In this document: in pieces, positions 52,901 to 61,009 of the stretch
Numbering within the stretch: the stretch's first letter is position 1
Layout: each line of letters begins with the position of its first letter
Assembly: GCA_900771195.1 (NCBI GenBank)
Contig: CAAGMZ010000019.1
Location: 124,001-188,000 of the forward strand
Direction of reading: 5' to 3'
Source: Lachnospiraceae bacterium
GTDB taxonomy: Bacteria; Bacillota; Clostridia; Lachnospirales; Lachnospiraceae
DNA: 64,000 nt
The notes under the pieces: model-generated
Told to the model about the DNA's origin: nothing
What the model saw: the letters and a program-made list of their open reading frames with translations, nothing else
The model's database searches: none
Translations under genes and position numbers: made by a program

Positions 52901-53839
52901 CTATCTACCTTCCTTCAAACTGTTGTATGTAAGCGACCTGTCACTCCGCCAGTCGTAAATCCGGCACTCCGCTCCGTCGCTTTTTTCATCTTTCCCATCT
53001 TCTTCCGGCGTATCAATGTCAAAAAAGCTCATTTGCCGGTATTTTTCCTTTGGACTGCCAAACGGTACTTTCCCCGTCAGCCCGTCCATCTGCCATATAT
53101 TCCATACAATGACATTTGCAATTTTTCGAAGTTCCGTATCCTTAGGCACCCTTCCCCAGCGTTCCTTCATATAATCAACAAATGTGACTAACAGATTTAT
53201 TCTGGCAATTAACAGACTGTCGCCCTGAAATTCATATCCATATACACTCTGATATGCTCTGAACACCCATTTAAACCATTCTTTTTCATCATCCGTATTT
53301 TCATTTACCACCCGAAGTTTTCGGTCAAGCATCCCGATTCTGCTTCGGATTTCAATAATTTCACCTGTGGATGCGTCATATCGCGAGACTATATACGGAG
53401 CTTCCCCGCATGTTATCTCCAATCGTCTGGAATCCACATATTTTTTCCAGTCATCATCATTTTCAAAATCAATGCGTCCGGCTTTAGCCGTCCATCCATG
53501 CTCCGTTTCCGTGTTAAAAACATCTTTTCGTCCGAACCATTCTTCATCCAGATAGTTGTTCATCTTATTGCAGACCCATGCAGGCGTGAAAACTTCTGCC
53601 TTTGCTTTGGTACGCTCCTGCTGCTTTAACTGGCTTTTGAGCACCCTTGGCTGAATTTCATAAGGGGCAAATCCTCTGAGTATTCCCTCCGTCATCTGGT
53701 CCGACTCATCGAGCGGAATTCCTTCGTTCCTGTACACAGAAGTGGCAAAAATAATATTTTGCCCTGTTGTCTTGTCCTTAAGCAACAGTCTCAAAAGATT
53801 ACTGACCGGATATGCATCAAGGTCAATGATCTTCTCCAA
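52901..53839 (-). CDS. Restriction-modification subunit M-like protein
   Basis: 312 aa starting at TTG with AAGGTGAGG upstream. Motif X-like AEVFTPAWVCNKMNNYLDEE (about 80-100) is followed by LEITCGEAPYIVSRYD (about 145-160), and a helical end with WFKWVFRAYQSVYGYEFQGD. This is the family annotated as restriction endonuclease subunit M that accompanies Eco57I-like proteins. It lacks NPPY. It is the first gene of the three-gene operon and probably helps assemble the split methyltransferase. Confidence 0.75.
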   Translation of the reverse strand: MEKIIDLDAYPVSNLLRLLLKDKTTGQNIIFATSVYRNEGIPLDESDQMTEGILRGFAPYEIQPRVLKSQLKQQERTKAKAEVFTPAWVCNKMNNYLDEEWFGRKDVFNTETEHGWTAKAGRIDFENDDDWKKYVDSRRLEITCGEAPYIVSRYDASTGEIIEIRSRIGMLDRKLRVVNENTDDEKEWFKWVFRAYQSVYGYEFQGDSLLIARINLLVTFVDYMKERWGRVPKDTELRKIANVIVWNIWQMDGLTGKVPFGSPKEKYRQMSFFDIDTPEEDGKDEKSDGAECRIYDWRSDRSLTYNSLKEGR

Positions 53840-53891
53840 TTCCTCACCTTCTTATCAATGCGATTGGCATGTAAGCCGGTTCGGAAAAAAT

Positions 53892-54022
53892 GTATACTTT
53901 TTTCTTGTTTTGGAATGGTGTAGAAAATTATAGAATTCAAAAGAAAAATGTTATATTTCGACAATATTTATGCTATAATGTATGTGTTCGGGATATGTAT
54001 ACGGAAAACTGGAAAAGTATAC
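53892..54022. promoter_or_regulatory. Promoter region bracketed by inverted GTATACTTTT sites
   Basis: GTATACTTTT at 53892-53901 and its reverse complement at 54013-54022 enclose about 110 bp. Inside are a TATAAT reading toward the restriction operon (minus strand, 53927-53932) and an extended -10, TGCTATAAT, reading the other way (TATAAT 53974-53979). The arms may be operators or recombination sites; a serine recombinase gene follows directly. Confidence 0.5.
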
Positions 54023-54048
54023 CATTTCAGTCCGGGCACACTTTCTGA

Positions 54049-54657
54049 TTATCTGTTGTTTTCATATTTTACGGCTTTACTGTAAAAGGTCTTAGAGCAC
54101 ATTCCACATGCCTCTGCAGCCTGCTCTATGGTAATTTTTCCTGCTCTCCATTCTTTATGCATCCGGTAAAAGTTATCCGGTATTGGAAGCGGCGGTCTCC
54201 CGAATTTTACGCCCCGTGCCTTTGCGGCAGCGATTCCTTCTGCCTGTCTCTGCTTAATATTAATCCTCTCATTTTCAGCTACATAGCTTAACAGAGCAAG
54301 TACAATGTCACTGATAAATGTACCAAGAAGATTTTTTTCTCTTCTTGTGTCCAGTATAGGCATATCTATCACTACGATATCAGCTTTCTTTTCCTTCGTG
54401 ATAATGCGCCACTGCTCGTTAAGGTCACTGTAATTTCTTCCAAGTCTGTCTATTGATTTGATATAAAGGACAGAATTCTCGTCAAGCTTTCTTAGCAGCC
54501 TTTTATACTGTGTCCGTTCAAAGTCCTTTCCGGACTGCTTATCCATAAATATATTTTTTTCCTGCACTCCCATTTCCAGAAGTGCTATACGCTGTCTGTC
54601 TTCGTTCTGTTCTTTCGAGGATACACGCATATATCCGTATATTTTTCTCTCACTCAT
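54049..54657 (-). CDS. Serine recombinase (resolvase/invertase family)
   Basis: 202 aa. The catalytic N-terminal domain starts IYGYMRVSSKEQNEDRQ (Ser about 13-14), with SIDRLGRNYSDL carrying the conserved Arg pair. After helix E (AENERINIKQRQAEGI) comes GRPPLPIPDNF and a short Hin-type helix-turn-helix (ITIEQAAEACGMCSKTFY). The size fits small resolvases and invertases. It is upstream of, and in line with, the restriction operon and may mobilise or switch it. GGAGGCGG precedes the ATG. Confidence 0.92.
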   Translation of the reverse strand: MSERKIYGYMRVSSKEQNEDRQRIALLEMGVQEKNIFMDKQSGKDFERTQYKRLLRKLDENSVLYIKSIDRLGRNYSDLNEQWRIITKEKKADIVVIDMPILDTRREKNLLGTFISDIVLALLSYVAENERINIKQRQAEGIAAAKARGVKFGRPPLPIPDNFYRMHKEWRAGKITIEQAAEACGMCSKTFYSKAVKYENNR

Positions 54658-54758
54658 TGTCCGCCTCCGTGAACATTATTCAAAGAAAAGTATTTGTAAA
54701 ATATCCAATAATAAAACCGGAATTTCGCTTGCTTTTTTTGCATCGGCATTATAAAATA

Positions 54759-54798
54759 TAACCGTAGGTTAATCATATAATAATATAACCATTGGTTA
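54759..54798 (+). promoter_or_regulatory. Two TAACC-N4-GGTTA operators of the XRE gene
   Basis: TAACCGTAGGTTA (54759-54771) and TAACCATTGGTTA (54786-54798) are palindromes 27 bp apart on either side of a TATAAT (54776-54781). This is the layout of an autorepressed promoter of an XRE regulator, and it may also control the divergent recombinase gene. Confidence 0.7.
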
Positions 54799-54819
54799 TT
54801 GTCAACAAGGAGATTTTAA

Positions 54820-55152
54820 ATGAATTTCGTTCCCGAAAGATTGATTTCACTGAGACAGTCACTTGGAATCAGCAAGGCAGAAGCCGCCAGAAGGGCCAAT
54901 ACAACCGCAATGTCATATGGCAGATACGAATCAGGAGAGAGGGTTCCTTCCTATCAGACAGTCAGTTATCTTGCACAGGCTTTGGGCAGCTCAACGGAAT
55001 ATCTGTATGGCGAATCCGATGACCCTGCACCTACAAGTATAACAGTATTCGAAAGTGAGGAACCGGAACTTTTTCTGCTTGTCCGGGCAGCACGAAGCGA
55101 CCGCAGAATACTTGAACAATTAGTGGCGTACGCTAAGAAGCTCACAAAGTAA
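54820..55152 (+). CDS. XRE-family regulator of the restriction island
   Basis: 110 aa. Helix-turn-helix in residues 6-60 (LGISKAEAARRANTTAMSYG then RYESGERVPSYQTVSYLAQALG). The C-terminal 45 residues are acidic, then helical (RAARSDRRILEQLVAYAKKL). It resembles controller proteins of restriction-modification or phage loci and is divergent from the recombinase. AAGGAG precedes the ATG. Confidence 0.85.
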   Translation: MNFVPERLISLRQSLGISKAEAARRANTTAMSYGRYESGERVPSYQTVSYLAQALGSSTEYLYGESDDPAPTSITVFESEEPELFLLVRAARSDRRILEQLVAYAKKLTK

Positions 55153-55168
55153 TTAAAGCCAATCATTT

Positions 55169-55209
55169 AATGTCTGCAAGAAGAAAAACTTCTACAGACA
55201 TTATTTTTT
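55169..55209 (+). terminator. Terminator of the XRE gene
   Basis: AATGTCTG, AAGAAG, loop, CTTCT, CAGACATT followed by ATTTTTTG. Confidence 0.8.
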
Positions 55210-55222
55210 GACATGTCCGTAG

Positions 55223-55496
55223 GATAAATTGCCCATAAACCGTACTTTTTATCGGTTCTTTTGAGGCCCATTAAGTTCATCAGAATATTACCTTCAGATA
55301 ATACCTTGATTCAGAAAAATTCTTATCTTATTTTTTTACTTATCACATGGCAAAATGACATATGAAACTTTGAGCAATGCGAAAAAAATAAGATAATTGC
55401 ATGCTTTTCTTTTGCAATTATCTTATTCAGACATATCCGAGTATATCTTAAGATACATTTAGTAAGATAACTGTTTGATTATGATAGAAGTTTATC
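55223..55496. repeat. Phased GATAA/TTATC box array 6
   Basis: GATAA at 55223, 55297, 55392 and 55466 (spacing 74, 95, 74), paired with TTATC at 55249, 55323, 55418 and 55492. All half-sites are perfect. The third box has 14-bp perfect arms (ATAAGATAATTGCA / TGCAATTATCTTAT). It lies directly next to the phosphoesterase fragment. Confidence 0.85.
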
Positions 55497-55515
55497 TGAA
55501 ACCGGAATATTTTTA

Positions 55516-55752
55516 TTATCCTAAACCAAATTCATCAAATTCACTCTGGTCAACACCAGACATAAATACTTCAACCGGCTCATATTTAAGCGGTGTGGTA
55601 TGACTAAGCACCACATCTACATTCCATTTTTCATGTACAAGCTGTTCTTCAACATACTTTTTGATTTCATCTGATGGCTGCTCATCTTCCCACCAGCCAT
55701 AACCATACGCCAGACGAAAAGCTTTATCAATAATGTAATATAAATCATTCAT
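55516..55752 (-). pseudogene. Fragment of a calcineurin-like phosphoesterase
   Basis: 78 aa. The segment WNVDVVLSHTTPLKYEPVEV is the GHT/SHT-containing end of metallophosphoesterases, and the preceding part (DEIKKYVEEQLVHEKW) fits the same family. The metal-binding N-terminus (DxH, GDxxD, GNHE) is missing and the end is cut short next to array 6. It is therefore a remnant, although a start codon and a ribosome-site-like AAGGTTGT are present. Confidence 0.65.
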
Positions 55753-55810
55753 TCACAACCTTCCTAATGCTCCTGTCCTGTTTTTCTGTTATCCAATCTG
55801 ACTGCGTCTG

Positions 55811-55845
55811 TAAAATAAAAGAGCTGAAGGCCCAGCCTTCAGCTC
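55811..55845 (-). terminator. Terminator of the alanine-rich protein gene
   Basis: On the minus strand GAGCTGAAGGC, loop TGG, GCCTTCAGCTC then TTTTATTTTA. It starts 17 bp after the stop codon. Confidence 0.9.
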
Positions 55846-55861
55846 GCACTATACCATATTA

Positions 55862-56467
55862 TTATTCTTCGCTTTCAGCAGCTTTGGAAGCATAGTAATC
55901 TTCAAACAGCTTGTTGGCTGCGCTCAGTGTATCCTGAGATATACCGGGCAGTTCCTTTCCCCACGCCTTGGTGGCCTGCTTAAAGCCTTTCTCCATTGCA
56001 GCCTGCATTTCCTTCATCTTCTCAACATCATCTCCCGCAAGAGCAGATGCAAAATCGAAAAGTCTCTGTGATGTCTGCTTAATGCCCCAATAGCCATCCT
56101 CTGAAACATCTTCTTTGGCCTGTGCTATATCTGCAGCACTTACATTCTTAAGATTCTCGATTGAAAAAAGGTCCGCTAACTTCATTGTTCCGGCCTGTTT
56201 GGTAAACATCTGCTGAACAAGGTCTGAAAGCTGGTTCTGACGGGCCTGCTGATCAGCCTTAAGCTGCTCCACAAGTGCTGCCCTGTCCTCTGCGCTCATC
56301 TTGTTGATTGAATATGTGGCCTTCTTCTCTGTGCCTGATGATTTCTCATACACTGCTCCGGTCTCATCTGAAGCGGGAGTCTGGCTGTTTTTTACTGCAG
56401 CTGATGAAGCTGAAGTCTGCGAAGCCGCATAATTACTGTAATTGTCTGTACCTACGCTAATACTCAT
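55862..56467 (-). CDS. Ser/Ala-rich helical protein of unknown function
   Basis: 201 aa. The N-terminal 60 residues are low-complexity (S, A, T, N: NYAASQTSASSAAVKNSQ) and probably disordered. The rest is helical, with DRAALVEQLKADQQARQNQL and LFDFASALAGDDVEKMKEMQ. No signal peptide or membrane helix. The plan resembles flagellar-filament-associated or secreted-substrate proteins of Lachnospiraceae, but I cannot assign a family. AGGAGG precedes the ATG; single-gene unit. Confidence 0.72.
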   Translation of the reverse strand: MSISVGTDNYSNYAASQTSASSAAVKNSQTPASDETGAVYEKSSGTEKKATYSINKMSAEDRAALVEQLKADQQARQNQLSDLVQQMFTKQAGTMKLADLFSIENLKNVSAADIAQAKEDVSEDGYWGIKQTSQRLFDFASALAGDDVEKMKEMQAAMEKGFKQATKAWGKELPGISQDTLSAANKLFEDYYASKAAESEE

Positions 56468-56583
56468 CTGATTTTCCTCCTTGAGATTAATAGCATGAAA
56501 TCCTTTTCAGCTAAAATACGTGACTATCATGTCATTTTCTATATCGGCAACTACCCATATAATTATTACATGCTGCAAAAAAA

Positions 56584-59277
56584 TTATTCCAATGCTGACA
56601 GTACTTTTTCTCTCGTCACACAGCGTTCCTGTCTGTTAGCCAGTGCTTTTATCCTGCCCGCAAGGAGTACTCTTCTTCCGGCCTCATTTCTTGTATATAC
56701 CAGTTCATATTTGCCGATATAAGGCCTAACGCAGGATAAAAAGCACTCTGCCTTATCCTTTTTGTCGGAAAATACATCCGGCACACAAAAATATCCGTTG
56801 ATTCCCTTATGTCGTCTGCTCTTTACGACAAGATACCGCTGGTTCTCTACCGGAGCATAAAAATCCGCAACACACTTTGCAAAAAGTTCCTTATCCCGTC
56901 CCGAACCGCCATCCAGATATATACTGTGGCTCACTGCATCTGAACAAGCCACTACCCGGCATCGTTCTTCCTCAATCATCCCTGTTTCTTTGAGAGCTTT
57001 CAGTATTCCTTTTCCGATATGTTTTATCCTTCTATATGGACTGCAAAGCATAAAAATCTTCGGAACATTGACAAAAAGCATCACAAGGGAAACAGCCGCC
57101 ATACATATAAGCATTGCCGTAAATCCAATCATTCCCGAATCCCCTCCTATGCTGTTTACGACAAAGCCTGCTGCCTGAATTATTGCTGCAATAACAGTAT
57201 TTCTTATGGCGTCAAAGATTACCGGAACGCTCAGCCGCTCCTCCTTTACCTTTGTCTCCTTGATGACTTCCACCTTGTCACGGACCTCCAGTGCACGCTG
57301 CCATCGCTCTTTGAGTATATCACGCCGGTCCGACATGCCCAGCATCTTTTTATTAATCTTTTGAACCTTAGCCTTGTTAAAAGGGGGCTTAACGCATGTA
57401 AGTCTTTCAATACCGTTTTCTATAACATCTTCCGCATAATTAAGACCGAGAAAATGTTCCATTCTGCGCTCGAGAAGCATGTAGTCTTCGCTTAATGCGG
57501 TACTTACCTGTTCTCCGATGTCCCCATAAACCACTTCAGGATAAAGGCACACAAGATGCCATATATTGCTTGTTTTATCCGGATTATCCTTCATCACCCG
57601 GATGGCTCTTCCCCGCATCTGGTTGCTTAGCATATATGACCCCACAAAAGAAGCCAGAATAAGTGAATTAATACACGGCGAATCCCAGCCTTCTCCGAGA
57701 AGGGATTTTGTTCCAACCAGAATATGTATGTAGCCCCCGGCAAAAATTTCCGTAACCGCCGCTGTAAGAAAGTGTGAATCTCCCGCTGCGCATACTTTAA
57801 CATATTCGTCATCTGAAAGCTTTCCCACAGATGAAAATGTAATGCTGTTGTTACCTGACGCTTTTCTGAGTGCATCTTTGGCCGTTGCCGGAATGATTAC
57901 CGTACTTCCGCACAGAACTCCAAGTGCCGGTCTTTTTGCTTCGGAAACTCCTGCAAAACTTCTTCTGAGCTGTTCAAAAAAAGGCAGCACCCCAAGCTTA
58001 TCAACCGCTATGCCCTCATCTCCTAATGCTCTTTCCGATTCTTTACGGATATAATCGGTAAGTATCAGCATCCGGAGATTTTGACCCATATGGTCATATT
58101 CATGGGAAGCAATATCCAGGATACTCTGCATTTTACCGGCGGATGTAATCATCATTTTTTCGACCGACGATTTGTTTTGCAGGGTTACCCTTCTTTTTTC
58201 TATAAGCCCGAAAAGCTTGAGCTTTTCCGTAAGCTTTTCAACAAATTCAGGTGTTGCGTCAAAATGCTCCGTGTCATCATACAGCAATTTCTGAAGAAGT
58301 ATTTCCATCCAGTAAGTATCCATTTCAGGAAGCTTTTTAGCTCCCAGAATTCTCCGGTATTCATGTGGAACCGGCACATTCTCTGCCTGCAGATAGATTA
58401 GCATTGAAGACAGATACGAAGGCTCTTCGAGAATTTCATCCACAGCCATCTGCCCATTAAATACGGCATGCCCCCGAACTGCCGTAAGTAGCCCGGCATC
58501 CTGCATCAAAGCCTTCTGCATCGCCCCTGCCCGCGAAATATATTCTTCCACAGCCGCTGTCTCTTCTTTGGTAGGATAATTAAAATACACATAATCCTGG
58601 TGCGGGCAAAGTGAACCGTCTCTCACAAGTTCTGGTATGGTAATCTCCTCATCCACCTCACCGCACATATCAATATATCTTTTCCACTGCGCCGGCGTCG
58701 AATCATAAGGTGGCGTGGCTGTAAGTGCGACTATGGTAAGATTTCCCATTTCCTGTCTGAACTGCTCCAGAGCTTTCCACCATTCACTTCTCAGGTGATG
58801 ACATTCATCAAGGCAAAGTACCTTTACCCCGGTATTCTTCATTACCGCCACAAGGTCAAATGTCTGAAAGTCCACATCTTCCTGCCGTACTTCATCTTCA
58901 TCACCTTCCGCATCTTCACGTAAGGTGCCTTTAAATCCTGTCATTGCACTGTGAAGTGCCTGATAAGTGGCGACAGTAATAAGAGACGGTTTCTTAAAAT
59001 TCCGGGACACTATATCACCGATATTCACTCCGTCATTCAGAAATCCTTCTTCAATACGACTCTGCCACTGTTCCCTTATGGTAACTGTCGGTGCAAGAAC
59101 AAGAACCGGTTCCGACAATCTTTGCACAAGTTCAATTCCAAGTGTGGTTTTGCCGGAACCGGGTGCTGCCACAATATGTATGTGTCCGTCAGAAAGATAT
59201 CTGTCCGCATTCCCAAGCACTCTCGCCTGATATGTTCTCCATTTTCCTTTAAATTGCAATACATCCTTCAGTTCCAT
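56584..59277 (-). CDS. SF2 DEAD/DEAH helicase with two membrane helices near the C-terminus
   Basis: 897 aa. Motif Q/I is AAPGSGKTT (38-46), Ia is LVLAPTVTIREQW, II is LCLDECHHL (about 153), III is ALTATPP, and IV-VI include LVGTKSLLGEGWDSP and MRGRAIRV with the Arg finger. Unusually, residues about 690-745 form two hydrophobic helices (NTVIAAIIQAAGFVV and GFTAMLICMAAVSLVMLF), followed by a soluble 150-residue domain. This would tether a nucleic-acid motor to the membrane. The gene is nine bp after the HD-GYP gene. A defence or DNA-uptake role is possible but not shown. Confidence 0.82.
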   Translation of the reverse strand: MELKDVLQFKGKWRTYQARVLGNADRYLSDGHIHIVAAPGSGKTTLGIELVQRLSEPVLVLAPTVTIREQWQSRIEEGFLNDGVNIGDIVSRNFKKPSLITVATYQALHSAMTGFKGTLREDAEGDEDEVRQEDVDFQTFDLVAVMKNTGVKVLCLDECHHLRSEWWKALEQFRQEMGNLTIVALTATPPYDSTPAQWKRYIDMCGEVDEEITIPELVRDGSLCPHQDYVYFNYPTKEETAAVEEYISRAGAMQKALMQDAGLLTAVRGHAVFNGQMAVDEILEEPSYLSSMLIYLQAENVPVPHEYRRILGAKKLPEMDTYWMEILLQKLLYDDTEHFDATPEFVEKLTEKLKLFGLIEKRRVTLQNKSSVEKMMITSAGKMQSILDIASHEYDHMGQNLRMLILTDYIRKESERALGDEGIAVDKLGVLPFFEQLRRSFAGVSEAKRPALGVLCGSTVIIPATAKDALRKASGNNSITFSSVGKLSDDEYVKVCAAGDSHFLTAAVTEIFAGGYIHILVGTKSLLGEGWDSPCINSLILASFVGSYMLSNQMRGRAIRVMKDNPDKTSNIWHLVCLYPEVVYGDIGEQVSTALSEDYMLLERRMEHFLGLNYAEDVIENGIERLTCVKPPFNKAKVQKINKKMLGMSDRRDILKERWQRALEVRDKVEVIKETKVKEERLSVPVIFDAIRNTVIAAIIQAAGFVVNSIGGDSGMIGFTAMLICMAAVSLVMLFVNVPKIFMLCSPYRRIKHIGKGILKALKETGMIEEERCRVVACSDAVSHSIYLDGGSGRDKELFAKCVADFYAPVENQRYLVVKSRRHKGINGYFCVPDVFSDKKDKAECFLSCVRPYIGKYELVYTRNEAGRRVLLAGRIKALANRQERCVTREKVLSALE

Positions 59278-59285
59278 CTTTTTGC

Positions 59286-60980
59286 CTATGTATAACTGTT
59301 GTACAATGCCTCAAGCTGCGGTCTGCATGTTATGAAAATTCTTCCCAGTTCCGGGTCAAATTGCCCGCCAAGCGATTCCTTAATGATTTCAAAGGCTTTA
59401 TCATATGAAAATGCTTCCTTGTAGCACCTCTTGCTCACAAGTGCATCAAACACATCTGCCAGCGCCATTATCCTCGCTTCAACCGGAATCTGCGTATTGG
59501 CAAGCCCGCAGGGATATCCGGTACCGTCCCATCTTTCATGATGATAATATGCAATGTTCCTGGCTATTTCCACAAATTCATCTTCCTCAACCCCGCGCAG
59601 AATGTTCTCGACAATCTTGGCACCTTCCTCCGGGTGCCGTTTCATCTCAGCGTATTCCTCGAGAGTATATTTCCCGGGTTTTCTAAGGATTTTGTCATCT
59701 ATGGCAATCTTACCAAGGTCATGCATAGGTGCAGCCTTATCAACCTCCTGAAGGAAATGCTCGTCTAAATTGTATTTGCATTCGCAGTGCTTAAGCTTGT
59801 CCGAAAACACCTTTACCACATCGCTTGTACGCTTGATATGTCCTCCCGTACTGTGGTCCCGGCTCTCAACCATGTCAGCCATCCCCAGCACCATCATATC
59901 CTTGACATGCGTAACGTCAGCCGTCTTCTCATCAACTTCTTTTTCAAGAGTCTTATTGTATGCCTCGATTGCGTGATAATACTTCTGCTCGGCTGTCCGG
60001 TCAATAAATTCAAGCAGATACCCGGTGTCTTTTTTCCTGCCGTATGAGAGCTTCCTTATTTCAAGCTGAAAATAGTGCCCCTTCACATTGATGATTTTCT
60101 TGTCATCCTTCTGTTCGTCCCAGTTCTTAGCATATTGAACTATCTCGCAATATAAATAGCTGTCGGAAACCGGCACCTCCTTATCCACAATCCAGTCATT
60201 TATCTCCGGAAAAAGCTCCTTGATATAGTCATTGGCGTTCATATATCTGTATTTATCATCCAAAACAAGGTAGCCGTATTCCTTCATTCTTTCAATGGAA
60301 TTGACGATATTGGCGGACATATCATACATATTGATATGTTCAAAATACCTGATAAGCAGGATAACAGCTATAAGGAATCCCGCAGAATTATAACTGATTT
60401 TAGACCTGGTAAGCAGTTCAACATAATATGTGATAACAATGGCAAACTCCGTGGCAGTTATGGTGACAATCATCCGAAGCGATACCTGTCTTCTTTTTCT
60501 CACTGCATAAATCAGGTAGTAAACCATAATAATGCTGTATGCAATCATGAGTCCCGTATATAAAGTGTGAAACGGTCCGTACTCCTTACGAAGATAATTG
60601 TATCCGTCACCATGAATAAGTTCTACGCTTTTGTAGTATATCGGATATTTTCCTATTGTCAGAACCAGTCCCATCACAACCGTTGAAAGCAATGCCATTA
60701 TCACTTTAAGTGCCTTGGGAACCCTGATATTACATAACCTTGCAAGAACAAACATCGTAATAAGCGGCGTATAGCAGGCCCCTACATAAATAAACCTGTT
60801 AGCCCATATGGCAGTCTCAAGAGTTTCTGATACTGCAACAAAAAAGCGTCCGAAGCAATTGACCATAACAAGCACAGCGAGCAGGAAAATTTCGCTGTTC
60901 ACTGTCTTATTTCTGAACAAAAAGCTTCCGACCATTACCATTGATAATAAAAATACAATAAAATAAAACAAGGTTACCAT
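59286..60980 (-). CDS. HD-GYP domain protein with 7TM sensor
   Basis: 564 aa. Seven hydrophobic helices in 1-210 (histidine-kinase N-terminal 7TM type), a PAS-like region (about 225-330), a short coiled coil, then HD-GYP: MHDLGKIAIDD, HPEEGAKIV, YHHERWDGTGYP and LADVFDAL. All metal ligands and the GYP loop are present. It probably degrades c-di-GMP in response to a membrane signal. AAGGAG precedes the ATG; co-transcribed with the helicase. Confidence 0.9.
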   Translation of the reverse strand: MVTLFYFIVFLLSMVMVGSFLFRNKTVNSEIFLLAVLVMVNCFGRFFVAVSETLETAIWANRFIYVGACYTPLITMFVLARLCNIRVPKALKVIMALLSTVVMGLVLTIGKYPIYYKSVELIHGDGYNYLRKEYGPFHTLYTGLMIAYSIIMVYYLIYAVRKRRQVSLRMIVTITATEFAIVITYYVELLTRSKISYNSAGFLIAVILLIRYFEHINMYDMSANIVNSIERMKEYGYLVLDDKYRYMNANDYIKELFPEINDWIVDKEVPVSDSYLYCEIVQYAKNWDEQKDDKKIINVKGHYFQLEIRKLSYGRKKDTGYLLEFIDRTAEQKYYHAIEAYNKTLEKEVDEKTADVTHVKDMMVLGMADMVESRDHSTGGHIKRTSDVVKVFSDKLKHCECKYNLDEHFLQEVDKAAPMHDLGKIAIDDKILRKPGKYTLEEYAEMKRHPEEGAKIVENILRGVEEDEFVEIARNIAYYHHERWDGTGYPCGLANTQIPVEARIMALADVFDALVSKRCYKEAFSYDKAFEIIKESLGGQFDPELGRIFITCRPQLEALYNSYT

Positions 60981-61009
60981 AAGCCTTCTCCTTATCGGCT
61001 GTGAATTGT

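Noticed and set aside
9355..55496. GATAA/TTATC arrays as CRISPR arrays or RNA genes
   Set aside because: There is no constant repeat/spacer alternation of 25-40 nt, loops are not conserved in sequence, and the spacing follows the DNA helix. Local hairpins would be short with 20-nt loops.
57019..57495. 158-codon plus-strand frame inside the helicase gene
   Set aside because: Antisense to helicase coding sequence, without start signals.
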